Positions 34,717 through 43,616 of a stretch of 64,000 bases of DNA are shown piece by piece. The DNA is from Streptomyces sp. NBC_01304 (lineage in GTDB: Bacteria > Actinomycetota > Actinomycetes > Streptomycetales > Streptomycetaceae), in contig NZ_CP109055.1 of NCBI RefSeq assembly GCF_035975855.1, positions 6,076,001 through 6,140,000 on the forward strand, written 5' to 3'. Both the position numbers and the translations under genes were made by a program. A model generated the notes under the pieces. It was not told where the DNA came from. It did no database searches and saw only the letters and a program-made list of their open reading frames with translations. Position 1 is the first letter of the stretch. Every line of letters begins with the position of its first letter.

Positions 34717-34758
34717 GACGAAGGGCCCCGGCGACCGATGCCGCCGGGGCCCTTCGTC
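34717..34758 (-). terminator. Terminator of terD
   Basis: GACGAAGGGCCCCGGC (34717-34732) pairs with GCCGGGGCCCTTCGTC (34743-34758). Confidence 0.88.
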
Positions 34759-34783
34759 ATTGCACGCTCTGTGCGGACGTACG

Positions 34784-35359
34784 TCAGATGCTGACGCCGA
34801 AGTCCGAGGCGATGCCCGAGAGGCCCGAGGCGTAGCCCTGGCCGACCGCGCGGAACTTCCACTCCGCGCCGTTGCGGTACAGCTCGCCGAAGACCATCGC
34901 GGTCTCGGTGGCCGCGTCCTCGCTCAGGTCGTAGCGCGCGATCTCGGCGCCGCCGGCCTGGTTGATGATGCGGATGTACGCGTTGCGCACCTGGCCGAAG
35001 TTCTGCGCGCGGGTCTCGCCGTCGTAGATCGAGACCGGGAAGACGATCTTGTCGATGTCGGCGGGCAGGGCCGCGAGGTTCACGTTGATCTGCTCGTCGT
35101 CACCCTCGCCCTCACCGGAGCGGTTGTCGCCGGTGTGCACGATGGACTGGTCCGGCGTCGCCTTGTTGTTGAAGAAGACGAAGTGGCCGTCCGAGAAGAC
35201 CTTGCCGTCGGCCTTGAGCGCGATGGCGGAGGCGTCGAGGTCGAAGTCGGTGCCGGTGGTGGTGCGGACGTCCCAGCCGAGGCCCACGGTGACGGCGGTC
35301 AGACCCGGCGCCTCCTTGGTGAGCGAGACGTTGCCGCCCTTGGACAGGCTTACAGCCAT
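34784..35359 (-). CDS. TerD-family calcium-binding stress protein
   Basis: TerD/TerE-type protein of 191 residues, full length. Seen: the conserved start MAVSLSKGGNVSLTKEAPGLT, GWDVRTTTGTDFDLDASA with the Asp cluster that binds calcium, and NRSGEGEGDDEQINVNL with the second acidic loop. Streptomyces carry many paralogues implicated in stress, tellurite resistance and development; no other ter genes are nearby. The purine-rich GGGACCTCC lies before the ATG at 35359. Confidence 0.92.
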   Translation of the reverse strand: MAVSLSKGGNVSLTKEAPGLTAVTVGLGWDVRTTTGTDFDLDASAIALKADGKVFSDGHFVFFNNKATPDQSIVHTGDNRSGEGEGDDEQINVNLAALPADIDKIVFPVSIYDGETRAQNFGQVRNAYIRIINQAGGAEIARYDLSEDAATETAMVFGELYRNGAEWKFRAVGQGYASGLSGIASDFGVSI

Positions 35360-35505
35360 GGAGGTCCCTTTCCCCTAGGTGCTGCGTAGTACGGACTTCG
35401 TACTGGAGACGAAGCTACCGTCATCCCCCTTAACGCCAATGGGGGACTGTCAGGTTCCATCTCGCTTTACTTTCTTTGCAAAGCCCGCGATCACCGGATC
35501 CGGTG

Positions 35506-35521
35506 AGTGGACTAGACCTTT
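35506..35521. promoter_or_regulatory. DasR-type operator (dre) upstream of nagK
   Basis: AGTGGACTAGACCTTT agrees at 13 of 16 positions with the dre consensus A(C/G)TGGTCTAGACCA(C/G)T, 29 bp before the kinase start. In Streptomyces DasR represses amino-sugar genes and is released by glucosamine-6-phosphate. Confidence 0.75.
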
Positions 35522-35549
35522 CGAGGTCCGGCGCGCGACACTGTCCCCC

Positions 35550-36527
35550 GTGAGACATGTCATCGCCCTCGACGTGGGCGGCACCGGAATGAAGGCCGCC
35601 CTGGTCGGCACCGACGGCGCCCTGCTGCACGAAGCCCGCCGCGCCACCGGACGCGAGCGCGGCCCCGACGCCGTGGTCGAGTCGATCCTCGACTTCGCCG
35701 CCGAGCTGCGCGCGTACGGCGAGGAGCGCTTCGGCGAGCCCGCCGCGGCCGCCGGAGTCGCCATCCCGGGCATCGTCGACGCCGAGCGCGGCATCGCGGT
35801 GTACGCGGCCAATCTGGGCTGGAGCGACGTCCCGCTGCGCGCCCTGCTGAGCGAACGCCTCGGCGGCATCCCCGTGGCGCTCGGCCACGACGTCCGCACG
35901 GGCGGGCTCGCGGAGGGGCGGATCGGGGCGGGTCAGGGCGCCGACCGCTTCCTGTTCGTCCCGCTCGGCACCGGCATCGCCGGGGCCATCGGGATCAAGG
36001 GCGTCATCGAACCCGGCTCGCACGGCGGTGCGGGCGAGATCGGCCACATCGTCGTACGCCCGGATGGCCCCCCCTGCAGCTGCGGTCAGCGCGGCTGTCT
36101 GGAGCGGCTTGCCTCCGCCGCCGCGGTGAGCCGGGCCTGGGCCGAAGCGAGCGGTGACCCGGACGCGGACGCCGCGGACTGCGCGAAGGCCGTCGAGTCC
36201 GGCGACCCGCGGGCCCAGGAGGTCTGGCAGTACGCCATCGAGGCCCTTGCCGACGGCCTGCTCACGGCGCTCACCCTGCTTGACCCGCACACCCTGATCA
36301 TCGGTGGCGGGCTGGCCGAAGCCGGGGAAACCTTGTTCGTACCGCTGCGGGCGGCCGTGGAGCGCCGCATCGTGACCTTCCAGACGCTGCCCGAGATCGT
36401 CCCCGCCGCACTCGGGGACACCGCGGGCTGTCTGGGCGCGGGCCTGCTGGCCTGGGACCTGCTCAAGCTGCAAGAAGGGGCCGTCCCGGCCCAGCACCCC
36501 CACCCGTCCTCGGAGGTAACCACCTGA
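35550..36527 (+). CDS. nagK: ROK-family sugar kinase, probable N-acetylglucosamine kinase
   Basis: ATP-dependent hexose kinase of 325 residues. The phosphate-1 motif is ALDVGGTGMKAAL and the catalytic region includes LGHDVRTGG. The ROK signature (GTGIAGAIGIKGV ... HGGAGEIGHIVVRP) and the zinc motif CSCGQRGCLE are intact. GTG 35550 starts immediately before the VIALDVGGT strand; the longer frame contains the promoter and operator. The nagA start overlaps its stop by one base. GlcNAc is the likely substrate from the nagA partner and the DasR site. Confidence 0.9.
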   Translation: MRHVIALDVGGTGMKAALVGTDGALLHEARRATGRERGPDAVVESILDFAAELRAYGEERFGEPAAAAGVAIPGIVDAERGIAVYAANLGWSDVPLRALLSERLGGIPVALGHDVRTGGLAEGRIGAGQGADRFLFVPLGTGIAGAIGIKGVIEPGSHGGAGEIGHIVVRPDGPPCSCGQRGCLERLASAAAVSRAWAEASGDPDADAADCAKAVESGDPRAQEVWQYAIEALADGLLTALTLLDPHTLIIGGGLAEAGETLFVPLRAAVERRIVTFQTLPEIVPAALGDTAGCLGAGLLAWDLLKLQEGAVPAQHPHPSSEVTT

Positions 36528-37684
36528 TGGCCGCACGCAAGGTACTCACCGGCGCCCGGGTGGTGCTGCCCACCGGAACCCTCACCGACGGCCGGGTCAT
36601 CGTCGACGGCACGAAGATCGCGGGCCACGCCCCCGACGACGCCTCCACCGTCGACCTCACCGGACACTGGCTGGTCCCCGGCTTCGTGGACATCCACAAC
36701 CACGGCGGCGGCGGCGCCTCCTTCACCTCCGGCACCGCGGACGACGTACTCAAGGGCGTGCGTACGCACCAGGAGCACGGCACCACCACCCTCGTCGCCT
36801 CCACCGTCACCGGCTCCATGGACTTCCTCGCCGAACGCGCGGGCTTCCTCTCCGAGCTGGCCGAGCAGGGCGACCTCGCGGGCATCCACTTCGAGGGCCC
36901 CTTCATCTCGCCGTGCCGCAAGGGCGCCCACGACGAGACCCTGCTGCGCGACCCCGACCCGGCCGACGTGCGCAAGCTGATGGACGCGGCGCGCGGCCAG
37001 GCCCGGATGTTCACGCTTGCCACCGAGATGCGCGGCGGCATCGACTCGGTGCGCCTGCTGGCCGAGCACGGCGTGATCGCCGCGATCGGGCACACGGACG
37101 CGACGTACGAGCAGACCGTGGAGGCCATCGACGCGGGCGCCACCGTCGCCACGCACCTCTTCAACGCGATGCCGCACCTGGAGCACCGCACCCCGGGCCC
37201 GATCGCCGCCCTCCTGGAGGACGAGCGGGTCACCGTCGAGCTGATCAACGACGGCACGCACCTGCACCCCGCCGCCTTCCAGCTGGCCTTCCACCACGCG
37301 GGCGCCAAGCGGGTCGCCCTGATCACCGACGCGATGGACGCGGCCGGCTTCGGCGACGGCGAGTACATGCTCGGCCCGCTCGCCGTCGAGGTGAAGGACT
37401 CCGTGGCCCGCCTCGTCACCGAGGACGGGACCCCCGGCTCCATCGCGGGCTCCACGCTCACCCTGGACCGCGCCTTCAAGCGCGCGGCCACGATCGACAA
37501 GCTGCCGGTCGAGTCGATCGTCCAGGCGATCTCGGTGAACCCGGCGAAGCTGCTCGGCGCCTATGACCGGATCGGTTCCCTCGAACCCGGCAAGGACGCC
37601 GACCTGGTGGTCCTGGACTCCGAGTTCGCCCTCGTCGGCGTCATGCGCAAGGGCGAATGGGTTATTGAGCCCCAACTTGGGTGA
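36527..37684 (+). CDS. nagA: N-acetylglucosamine-6-phosphate deacetylase
   Basis: Amidohydrolase of 385 residues converting GlcNAc-6-P to GlcN-6-P and acetate. Metal ligands and catalytic residues are visible: DIHNHGGGG, HFEGPF (Glu), GHTDATYEQ, THLFNAMPHLEHRTPG and ALITDAMDAAG (catalytic Asp). It overlaps nagK (TGATG). Its product GlcN-6-P is the effector that releases DasR, so the operon sits in its own feedback loop. A strong hairpin follows. Confidence 0.95.
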   Translation: MAARKVLTGARVVLPTGTLTDGRVIVDGTKIAGHAPDDASTVDLTGHWLVPGFVDIHNHGGGGASFTSGTADDVLKGVRTHQEHGTTTLVASTVTGSMDFLAERAGFLSELAEQGDLAGIHFEGPFISPCRKGAHDETLLRDPDPADVRKLMDAARGQARMFTLATEMRGGIDSVRLLAEHGVIAAIGHTDATYEQTVEAIDAGATVATHLFNAMPHLEHRTPGPIAALLEDERVTVELINDGTHLHPAAFQLAFHHAGAKRVALITDAMDAAGFGDGEYMLGPLAVEVKDSVARLVTEDGTPGSIAGSTLTLDRAFKRAATIDKLPVESIVQAISVNPAKLLGAYDRIGSLEPGKDADLVVLDSEFALVGVMRKGEWVIEPQLG

Positions 37685-37705
37685 TTTAGGCGTACGTTGC
37701 TGAGC

Positions 37706-37739
37706 AGGCGGTTGGTCCGGAGGTCTGGGCCAGCCGCCT
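37706..37739 (+). terminator. Terminator after nagKA
   Basis: AGGCGGTTGGTCC (37706-37718) pairs with GGGCCAGCCGCCT (37727-37739) and is followed by a T-rich stretch. Confidence 0.8.
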
Positions 37740-37792
37740 TCTCTTTGGCATGATCAGCTCCGGCACGCGCACCTATTGTTGGTCATCCGGGG

Positions 37793-38779
37793 GTGGAACC
37801 CGTGATTCTCACGGTCACGCTGAACACCGCCCTGGACCTCACCTATCGCGTCCCGCGCCTCACGGCCCACTCCTCGCACCGCGTCACCGACGTCACCGAG
37901 CGCCCCGGCGGCAAGGGCCTCAACGTGGCCCGGGTGCTCGCCTCGCTCGGCCACGAGGCGACGGTCTGCGGCTTCGCGGGCGGCTCGACCGGCCGGGTCC
38001 TGAGCGAGCAGCTCGCCGCCTTCGCCGGCATCCGGGACGCGCTGACCCCGTGCGCGGGCGCCACCCGCCGCACGATCGCCGTCGTGGACGACGCCACCGG
38101 CGACACGACCCAGCTCAACGAACCCGGCCCGCTGGTCTCGGCCGCCGAGTGGCGGACCTTCCTCACCTCGTACGAGGAACTCCTGCGCGGCGCCTCCGCG
38201 GTGGCCCTGTGCGGCAGCCTGCCGCCGGGGGTCCCGGTCGGCGCGTACGCCCATCTCATACGTGCCGCGCGCACGGTCGGCGTCCCGGTCCTGCTCGACA
38301 CGAGCGGCGAACCGCTGCGGCGCGGGATCGCCGCCCGCCCCGACATCGTCAAGCCGAACGCGGACGAGCTGGCCGAACTCACGGGCTCCCACGACCCCTT
38401 GCAGGCCACGCGGGACGCCCGGCGTCGCGGGGCCCATGCGGTGGTTGCCTCGCTCGGCCCCGGAGGGCTGCTCGCGGCGACCCCCGACGGGGCTTGGCGG
38501 GTGGCCCCGCCGGCCCGGGTGCAGGGCAATCCGACGGGTGCCGGTGACTCGGCGGTGGCGGGTCTGCTGGCCGGCCTGGTCGAGGGCGAGCCCTGGCCGG
38601 CCCGACTGGCCCGCGCGGTCGCCCTGTCGGTGGCGACCGTACTGGCGCCTGCGGCGGGCGAGTTCGACGCGTCGGCGTACGCGGAGCTGCTGGCTCAGAT
38701 TTCTTCCTTCCCCACCCCGCCCCTTCCCGAAAGTCCTGCGGACGGCTCAAAGGATGTCCTCAAACGCCGGACGGGCTGA
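37793..38779 (+). CDS. PfkB-family sugar-phosphate kinase (1-phosphofructokinase/tagatose-6-phosphate kinase type)
   Basis: Kinase of the FruK/LacC group, about 328 residues as read. The N-terminal TLNTALDLTYRVPRL and GGKGLNVARVLASLG motifs and the C-terminal anion-hole signature NPTGAGDSAVAGLLAG are intact. The last ~25 residues (from SSFPTPPLPESP to KRRTG) and the stop codon are encoded by the dispersed repeat, so the original terminus after AELLAQIS has been replaced. Start GTG 37793, with a second GTG three codons on. With the aldolase downstream it fits tagatose- or fructose-type phosphate catabolism. Confidence 0.87.
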   Translation: MEPVILTVTLNTALDLTYRVPRLTAHSSHRVTDVTERPGGKGLNVARVLASLGHEATVCGFAGGSTGRVLSEQLAAFAGIRDALTPCAGATRRTIAVVDDATGDTTQLNEPGPLVSAAEWRTFLTSYEELLRGASAVALCGSLPPGVPVGAYAHLIRAARTVGVPVLLDTSGEPLRRGIAARPDIVKPNADELAELTGSHDPLQATRDARRRGAHAVVASLGPGGLLAATPDGAWRVAPPARVQGNPTGAGDSAVAGLLAGLVEGEPWPARLARAVALSVATVLAPAAGEFDASAYAELLAQISSFPTPPLPESPADGSKDVLKRRTG

Positions 38780-38893
38780 TTTGCCAGGACTGACGTATCA
38801 GGGCTCATCAATCAGCCCGTCCGGCGTTTGAGGACACCGCCCGAAGGGCGGAAGGCTCCGCAGGATTTCGGGAAGGGGCGGGGTGGGGAAACA
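38703..38893. repeat. Dispersed repeat, forward and reverse copies with 32-bp spacer
   Basis: Forward copy 38703-38779 (C-rich arm, AAAGTCCTGCGGACGGCT, core box) overlaps the pfkB 3' end. Reverse copy 38812-38893 starts with the reverse core box, has a CCGCCCGAAGGGCGG hairpin and ends in GGGAAGGGGCGGGG. The two boxes can pair as a long stem. Confidence 0.92.
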
Positions 38894-38913
38894 AAACGGA
38901 ACTGGGGAGCAAC

Positions 38914-39762
38914 GTGCCACTCGTAAACACCGCTGAGCTCATAGCGGCAGCGCAGGCCGCAGGCCAGGGAATCGCCGCCTTCAACGTGATCACACTGGAG
39001 CACGCCGAAGCCATCGCCGAAGGCGCCGCCCGGGCAGGCAGGCCCGCGATCCTGCAAATCTCCGAGAACGCCGTGAAGTTCCACGGCGGCAACCTGTCCC
39101 CGATAGCCGCAGCCACCGCAGCCGTCGCCCGCGCCTCAAAGGCAAGGCTCTCCCTCCACCTCGACCACGTCGAATCCGTCGACCTCCTCCGCCAGGCCCA
39201 CCCCGCAGGGTTCAGCTCCGCCATGTTCGACGCGTCGAAGCTGACCTACGGCGACAACGTCAAGGCCACGGCGGAAGCCGTACGTTGGGGCCACGAGCGC
39301 GGCATCTGGATCGAGGCCGAACTCGGCAAGGTCGGCGGCAAGGAGGGCGAGCCCCCGCTCGACGCCCACGCGCCCGGCGTCCGCACCGACCCGGCCGAGG
39401 CGGCGGCGTACGTCCGGGACACCGGCGTGGACGCCCTCGCCGTGGCGGTCGGCTCCTCGCACGCCATGACGGAACGTACGGCGGCCCTGGACCACGAGTT
39501 GATCGCCGCACTCAAGACGGCCGTCCCCGTCCCGCTCGTGCTGCACGGCTCAAGTGGCGTACCGGACAAGGAGATACGCGAGGCCGTCGCCTCCGGCATG
39601 GTGAAGATCAATGTGGGCACGGCCCTCAACACGGCCTTCACGGGCGCGGCCCGCGCCTACCTGGAGGCACACCCCTCGGCGGTCGACCCCCGCAAATACC
39701 TCGTCCCGGCTCGCGAGGCGATGGCCGGGACGGTGGCGCACTTCTTGGGGCTGCTGGGCTGA
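38914..39762 (+). CDS. Class II aldolase (fructose/tagatose-bisphosphate type)
   Basis: Zinc-dependent aldolase of 282 residues, nearer to GatY/KbaY-type tagatose-1,6-bisphosphate aldolases than to the glycolytic Fba by its length. LHLDHVESVDL carries the catalytic Asp and a zinc His; IEAELGKVGGKEGE, VAVGSSHAM, LHGSSGV and KINVGTALN follow in order. GTG 38914 has GGGGAG upstream. It stands just after the PfkB gene, which would supply the bisphosphate substrate, with the repeat pair between them. Confidence 0.87.
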   Translation: MPLVNTAELIAAAQAAGQGIAAFNVITLEHAEAIAEGAARAGRPAILQISENAVKFHGGNLSPIAAATAAVARASKARLSLHLDHVESVDLLRQAHPAGFSSAMFDASKLTYGDNVKATAEAVRWGHERGIWIEAELGKVGGKEGEPPLDAHAPGVRTDPAEAAAYVRDTGVDALAVAVGSSHAMTERTAALDHELIAALKTAVPVPLVLHGSSGVPDKEIREAVASGMVKINVGTALNTAFTGAARAYLEAHPSAVDPRKYLVPAREAMAGTVAHFLGLLG

Positions 39763-39804
39763 ACGTGGGACCGCTGAGCTGAAAGGGAACGGGGGAGGGC
39801 GGGA

Positions 39805-40731
39805 CTACTTCCAGCCCTTCACCAGCTCCACCTGGTCGAGGTTCACGTCGCACGTGTCTCCGGTCTCGCAGGAGATCTTGATCGTGTTGGTGCCCTTGTT
39901 GAGGAGGATGTTGGCCCAGGTGTTGGTCCAGCCCTTTTCCCAGTCGCCCTCGGGGCCGTGGCCGAAGTTGTCCAGGTTCAGCTTGCGGTCCTGCATCTTG
40001 CCGTTGATGGACAGCGTGGTGGACATCTTCTTGCCGGGCACGCCGTAGTACACCTTCAGCCTGTACTTGCCGTCCTTCGGGATGCCGTTGACGGTCCAAG
40101 TCGCCGAGGCGCCCGGGTTGTTGAGGCCCGCGACATACGTGCCTGACCTGGAGCCCGGAATGGTGCTGTCGGGGGCCGTCCCACCAGCCAGCTGCAGCGC
40201 CTTCGCGTCGTCCTTCGGCAGCTCGACGTCCTCCGCGGGCTTCGACGGCTCCTCGCTGGGCTTGACGCTCTGGCCCGCGGTGGTGCCGCCGCTGGTGTCG
40301 CCGCCGGCCTCGTCGCCCTTGTCGTCGTCCCCGGTGATCAGCGCGACACCGATGCCGACGACGACCACGGCCACGACCGCGATCGCGCCGATCAGCAGGC
40401 CCTTGGTGTTGGGGCCGCCGCCACGACCGCGGCCGCCGCCCTGGTCGCCCGGCAGCGGCTGCTGGCGCGTGGTCTGGCCGCCGGGGAAGGTCTCGGGTGC
40501 CGCGTAGTGGCCCTGGTCGTAGGCGGGCGCGGGCGGCTGCTGGGGCGGGACCCCGTACTGGCGCTCGCCCACCGTGCGCACCTGGTTGTAGGTGCGGCCC
40601 TGCCCCGGGTAGCCGTAGCCACCGCCGCCGCTCGGCGGGGTCGCGCCGTTCGCCCGACCGTCCTCGTACAGATAGCCGAACGGGTCGTCGTCCTCGGGCG
40701 TGCTCGCGCCGTTGTTACCGGGCGTGGTCAT
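39805..40731 (-). CDS. Membrane-anchored protein with C-terminal carbohydrate-binding-like domain
   Basis: Protein of 308 residues. A Gly/Pro/Gln-rich cytoplasmic N-terminus (about 1-110) is followed by one membrane helix (LLIGAIAVVAVVVVGIGVALI), an acidic linker and a beta-sandwich of about 120 residues. The sandwich resembles CBM35/CBM6-type modules (GTYVAGLNNPGASATWTVNG, YRLKVYYGVPG, NILLNKGTNTIKIS, VNLDQVELV). The ligand is unknown; a role at the cell surface near the amino-sugar genes is speculative. Confidence 0.78.
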   Translation of the reverse strand: MTTPGNNGASTPEDDDPFGYLYEDGRANGATPPSGGGGYGYPGQGRTYNQVRTVGERQYGVPPQQPPAPAYDQGHYAAPETFPGGQTTRQQPLPGDQGGGRGRGGGPNTKGLLIGAIAVVAVVVVGIGVALITGDDDKGDEAGGDTSGGTTAGQSVKPSEEPSKPAEDVELPKDDAKALQLAGGTAPDSTIPGSRSGTYVAGLNNPGASATWTVNGIPKDGKYRLKVYYGVPGKKMSTTLSINGKMQDRKLNLDNFGHGPEGDWEKGWTNTWANILLNKGTNTIKISCETGDTCDVNLDQVELVKGWK

Positions 40732-40867
40732 CCCCAGGGCCTCCTCAGGCAGGTCGCGTACGTGGATCAGGTCAGCGATCAGGTCAGCGGACTTCGATCC
40801 GGCGAGCCTACCCGCTCGGGGTGACCCAAACGGGTGGCGTTGACCTCACTGACAGGCTGACCTGCGA

Positions 40868-42586
40868 CTATCCAGCGCGCCTGTGCTGTTTGGCACGAGA
40901 TCGTTTCTCGATGTACATCCGTTGGTCGGCGGATTGCAGCACTTCGTCGGCCGTCATGCCGCAGTGTGCCCACCCGATGCCGAAGCTGGCGCCGACCCGG
41001 ACCGCGCGGCCGTCGACCCGGATGGGCGGAATGATCGCGTTCCGCAGCCGGACCGCGAGGTCCTGCGCATCGGCCCGCCCCAGTCCGTCGGCGAGGACGA
41101 CGAACTCGTCGCCGCCGAGTCGGGCGACCGTGTCCCCGTCCCGCACCACGCTCGTCAGCCGGCGCGCGACCTCGATGAGCACCGCGTCCCCGGTGTGGTG
41201 CCCGAACCGGTCGTTGATGGACTTGAACCCGTCCAGGTCGCAGAAGAGAACGGCAAGCCCCTTGGTGCCGTCGTCCGTCTCGCCCTCGGGCGCGACCGTG
41301 TGCACGTGGTGGTCGTAGCCGGAGTCGTACATGCCTTGGCCGATCGCGGAGGGACCGTGCCCGCTCCCGACCCCGTTCCCGTAGTCGAAACCGTGACCAT
41401 TGCTGTCGTACGTGGGTGATCCGGTCAAAGTGCCGTCGAACGCGGGCCCCGCGCCGTACGCCGCGTCCAGTGAGTCGATCGCGCTGAGCTGCTCGGACTG
41501 CGGCTTGCTGCACAGCCGGGAGCTGAGCCGGGCGCGCAGCTCGGCGGAGTTGGGCAGGCCGGTCAGCGAGTCGTGCGAGGCGCGGTGGGCGAGCTGCAGC
41601 TCGCGGCGCTTGCGCTCCTCGATGTCCTCGACGTGGGTGAGCAGAAACCGGGGGCCGTCCGCGGCGTCCGCCACGACGGAGTTCCTGAGCGAGACCCAGA
41701 GGTACGTCCCGTCGCGCCGCCCGAGCCGCAGCTCCGCGCGCCCGCCCTCGGCGGAGGTGCGCAGGAGCGTCCCGATGTCTTCGGGATGCACGAGATCCGA
41801 GAACGAATAGCGCCGCATGGCGGAAGCGGGCCGCCCCAGAAGACGGCACAAAGCGTCATTCGTACGCAGAATCCGCCCGTGCTGATCACCGCCCATCTCG
41901 GCGATGGCCATGCCCGAAGGGGCGTACTCGAAGGCCTGCCGGAAGGACTCCTCGCTCGCCCTGAGCGCCTGCTGCTCGCGTTCGAGCCTGACCAGGGCGC
42001 GCTGCATGTTTGCTCGAAGTCGCGCGTTGCTGATTGCAATGGCGGCCTGGAACGCGTACATCTGCAGCGCCTCGCGGCCCCAGGCGCCGGGGAGGCGGCC
42101 GTTGCGCGGGCGGTCGACCGAGATGACGCCGAGCAGCTCGCCGCCGGACGATCCGGTGGCGTACATCGGTGCGTAGAGCCGGTCCCGGGGGTGCCATTCG
42201 TCCTCGAAGCGGGGCTCCGGGCCGTCCGTGTGCCACTGCGGTACGTCGTCCTCTATGAGGACCCAGCCCTCGGTGTGCGGGACGAAGCGGAGCGAGCCCC
42301 AGCCCTCGCCCATGGAGAGCCGGCGTTCCCAGGAGGCGCGGGATCCCACGCGTCCGGTGATGAGGGCCTCGGCGGCGGCGCTGCCCGCGAAGGCGGCAAC
42401 GACGAGATCACCGTCAGGACGTACGAGATTGACGCATGCCAGCTCATAACCGAGGCCGCCCACGACGCCGTCGGCGACGGTCTGCAGCGTGTCCGCCAGG
42501 CTCCGTGCCGTATTCAGGTCCGCGACTACCTGATGCAGCTGCCGCAGGGTCGCAAGACGGACATAAGGCTCCGACTCGGTCTCCAT
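40868..42586 (-). CDS. cdgB: GAF-PAS-GGDEF diguanylate cyclase, CdgB-like
   Basis: Makes cyclic di-GMP, the brake on Streptomyces sporulation. Protein of 572 residues: a GAF domain (about 15-190), a coiled region, a PAS domain (ESFRQAFEYAPSGMAI... to ~330), then the GGDEF domain with an intact RLGGDEF active site and an RxxD inhibitory site (RDGD) five residues before it. About 80 low-complexity Gly/Asp/Ser/His residues are inserted between DSLTGLPN and FCDLDGFKS. ATG 42586 (METESEPYV) has GGGGAG upstream; a GTG at 42679 is possible. Domain order and chromosomal position match S. coelicolor CdgB. Confidence 0.85.
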   Translation of the reverse strand: METESEPYVRLATLRQLHQVVADLNTARSLADTLQTVADGVVGGLGYELACVNLVRPDGDLVVAAFAGSAAAEALITGRVGSRASWERRLSMGEGWGSLRFVPHTEGWVLIEDDVPQWHTDGPEPRFEDEWHPRDRLYAPMYATGSSGGELLGVISVDRPRNGRLPGAWGREALQMYAFQAAIAISNARLRANMQRALVRLEREQQALRASEESFRQAFEYAPSGMAIAEMGGDQHGRILRTNDALCRLLGRPASAMRRYSFSDLVHPEDIGTLLRTSAEGGRAELRLGRRDGTYLWVSLRNSVVADAADGPRFLLTHVEDIEERKRRELQLAHRASHDSLTGLPNSAELRARLSSRLCSKPQSEQLSAIDSLDAAYGAGPAFDGTLTGSPTYDSNGHGFDYGNGVGSGHGPSAIGQGMYDSGYDHHVHTVAPEGETDDGTKGLAVLFCDLDGFKSINDRFGHHTGDAVLIEVARRLTSVVRDGDTVARLGGDEFVVLADGLGRADAQDLAVRLRNAIIPPIRVDGRAVRVGASFGIGWAHCGMTADEVLQSADQRMYIEKRSRAKQHRRAG

Positions 42587-42723
42587 GCTCGCTCTCCCCG
42601 AGACCTCGACAGCAACTCCAGGATTCGCAGCTTCCTCAGTGTCGTCCTCAGTGTCTGATTGCCTCAGCCACTGAATCACAGCGAGCTGCCCACTCGGTAC
42701 ACAGGGTCAACAAAATATGAGTC

Positions 42724-42741
42724 CTGTGACTCAAGTCACAG
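42724..42741. promoter_or_regulatory. Perfect 18-bp palindrome upstream of cdgB
   Basis: CTGTGACTCAAGTCACAG lies 138 bp upstream of the cdgB start. CdgB genes are known BldD targets; the half-site TGACTC fits the BldD half-site TNACNC, although the spacing differs from the usual consensus. The regulator's identity is uncertain. Confidence 0.5.
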
Positions 42742-42899
42742 CGGGGGTGAAGGGGGTGCGTGCGGAATGGTGATCTCTGCGTACGTTTCCTGAACGCAAA
42801 GCGTGTGCGGTGCGTGTGCGGTCAGCATACGGAACCGGGACTCGGGGCCTAGGACTTGGCTCGGGCTGTGGCCCGATGCGGGGGTGTGCGGGGCGGCAC

Positions 42900-42905
42900 T
42901 AGCGT
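42900..42905 (+). promoter_or_regulatory. -10 box for leaderless flavin reductase gene
   Basis: TAGCGT followed by 7 bases and GTG 42913. Confidence 0.55.
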
Positions 42906-42912
42906 CTTGGTC

Positions 42913-43455
42913 GTGTCCACCGCTGCGAAGACTCATCCTGTTGGGGTGAGCAACGAAGAGTTCCGCGCCGCCATGTCCCGCCTCGCCGCGGGTGTGGTCC
43001 TGGTGACGGCGACAGAGGCCCCGCTGGGCGAGGACGGTCCGGTCAGCGAGGACGTCGGCATGACGGCGACGGCCTTCATGTCCGTGTCCCTCGACCCGCC
43101 CCTCGTCCTGGTCAGCCTGCGTGACGGCTCCCGCATGGACGACCTCCTCGCGGAGCGGCCCCGCTGGGGCGTCTCGGTCCTGTCCGAGTCCCAGCGGCAC
43201 ATCGCCGGCCGCTTCGCGATGAAGGGGCGGATCAGCGACCGGTTGCTCTTCGAGGACATCCCGTACGCGCGGGGGCCGCTGTCCGGGGCGCCGCTGGTTC
43301 GCGGTGCGCTGGCGACGCTGGAGTGCGAGACGGAGTCCCGCGTCCCCGCCGGGGACCACACGCTGGTCATCGGCCGAGTGCTGACCGCGTCCCTGCAGAG
43401 CGCGGAGGGTGGGCCCTTGACGTACTTCCGGGGCCGGTACCGGCAGTTGGGCTGA
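42913..43455 (+). CDS. Flavin reductase (FMN-binding split barrel)
   Basis: Flavin:NAD(P)H reductase-like protein of 180 residues. The start FRAAMSRLAAGVVLVTA, the flavin-binding GMTATAFMSVSLDPPLVLVSL and the late GDHTLVIGRVL are typical of the family that supplies reduced flavin to monooxygenases or acts alone. No monooxygenase gene adjoins it. GTG 42913 is preferred over the longer frame because of the -10 box. Its stop is followed at once by the dispersed repeat. Confidence 0.85.
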   Translation: MSTAAKTHPVGVSNEEFRAAMSRLAAGVVLVTATEAPLGEDGPVSEDVGMTATAFMSVSLDPPLVLVSLRDGSRMDDLLAERPRWGVSVLSESQRHIAGRFAMKGRISDRLLFEDIPYARGPLSGAPLVRGALATLECETESRVPAGDHTLVIGRVLTASLQSAEGGPLTYFRGRYRQLG

Positions 43456-43612
43456 TTTTGCCCCCTCCCCGCCCCTTCCCGTAAGGCTGCCGTCGGCTTC
43501 AAAGACTGTCCTCAAGCGCCGGACGGGCTGATTCATGGTTGATGAATCAGCCCGTCCGGCGTTTGAGGACACAGCTCCGCAGGATTTCGGGAAGGGGCGG
43601 GGAGGGGCAAAA
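43455..43612. repeat. Dispersed repeat, palindromic pair
   Basis: Forward copy with its box ending at 43531 (one change, CAAGCGCC) faces a reverse box at 43547-43570. It occupies the whole gap between the convergent flavin reductase and ArfB-like genes. The forward copy belongs to the GTAAGGCTGCCG subtype and the reverse copy to the AATCCTGCGGAG subtype. Confidence 0.92.
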
Positions 43613-43616
43613 GCAG

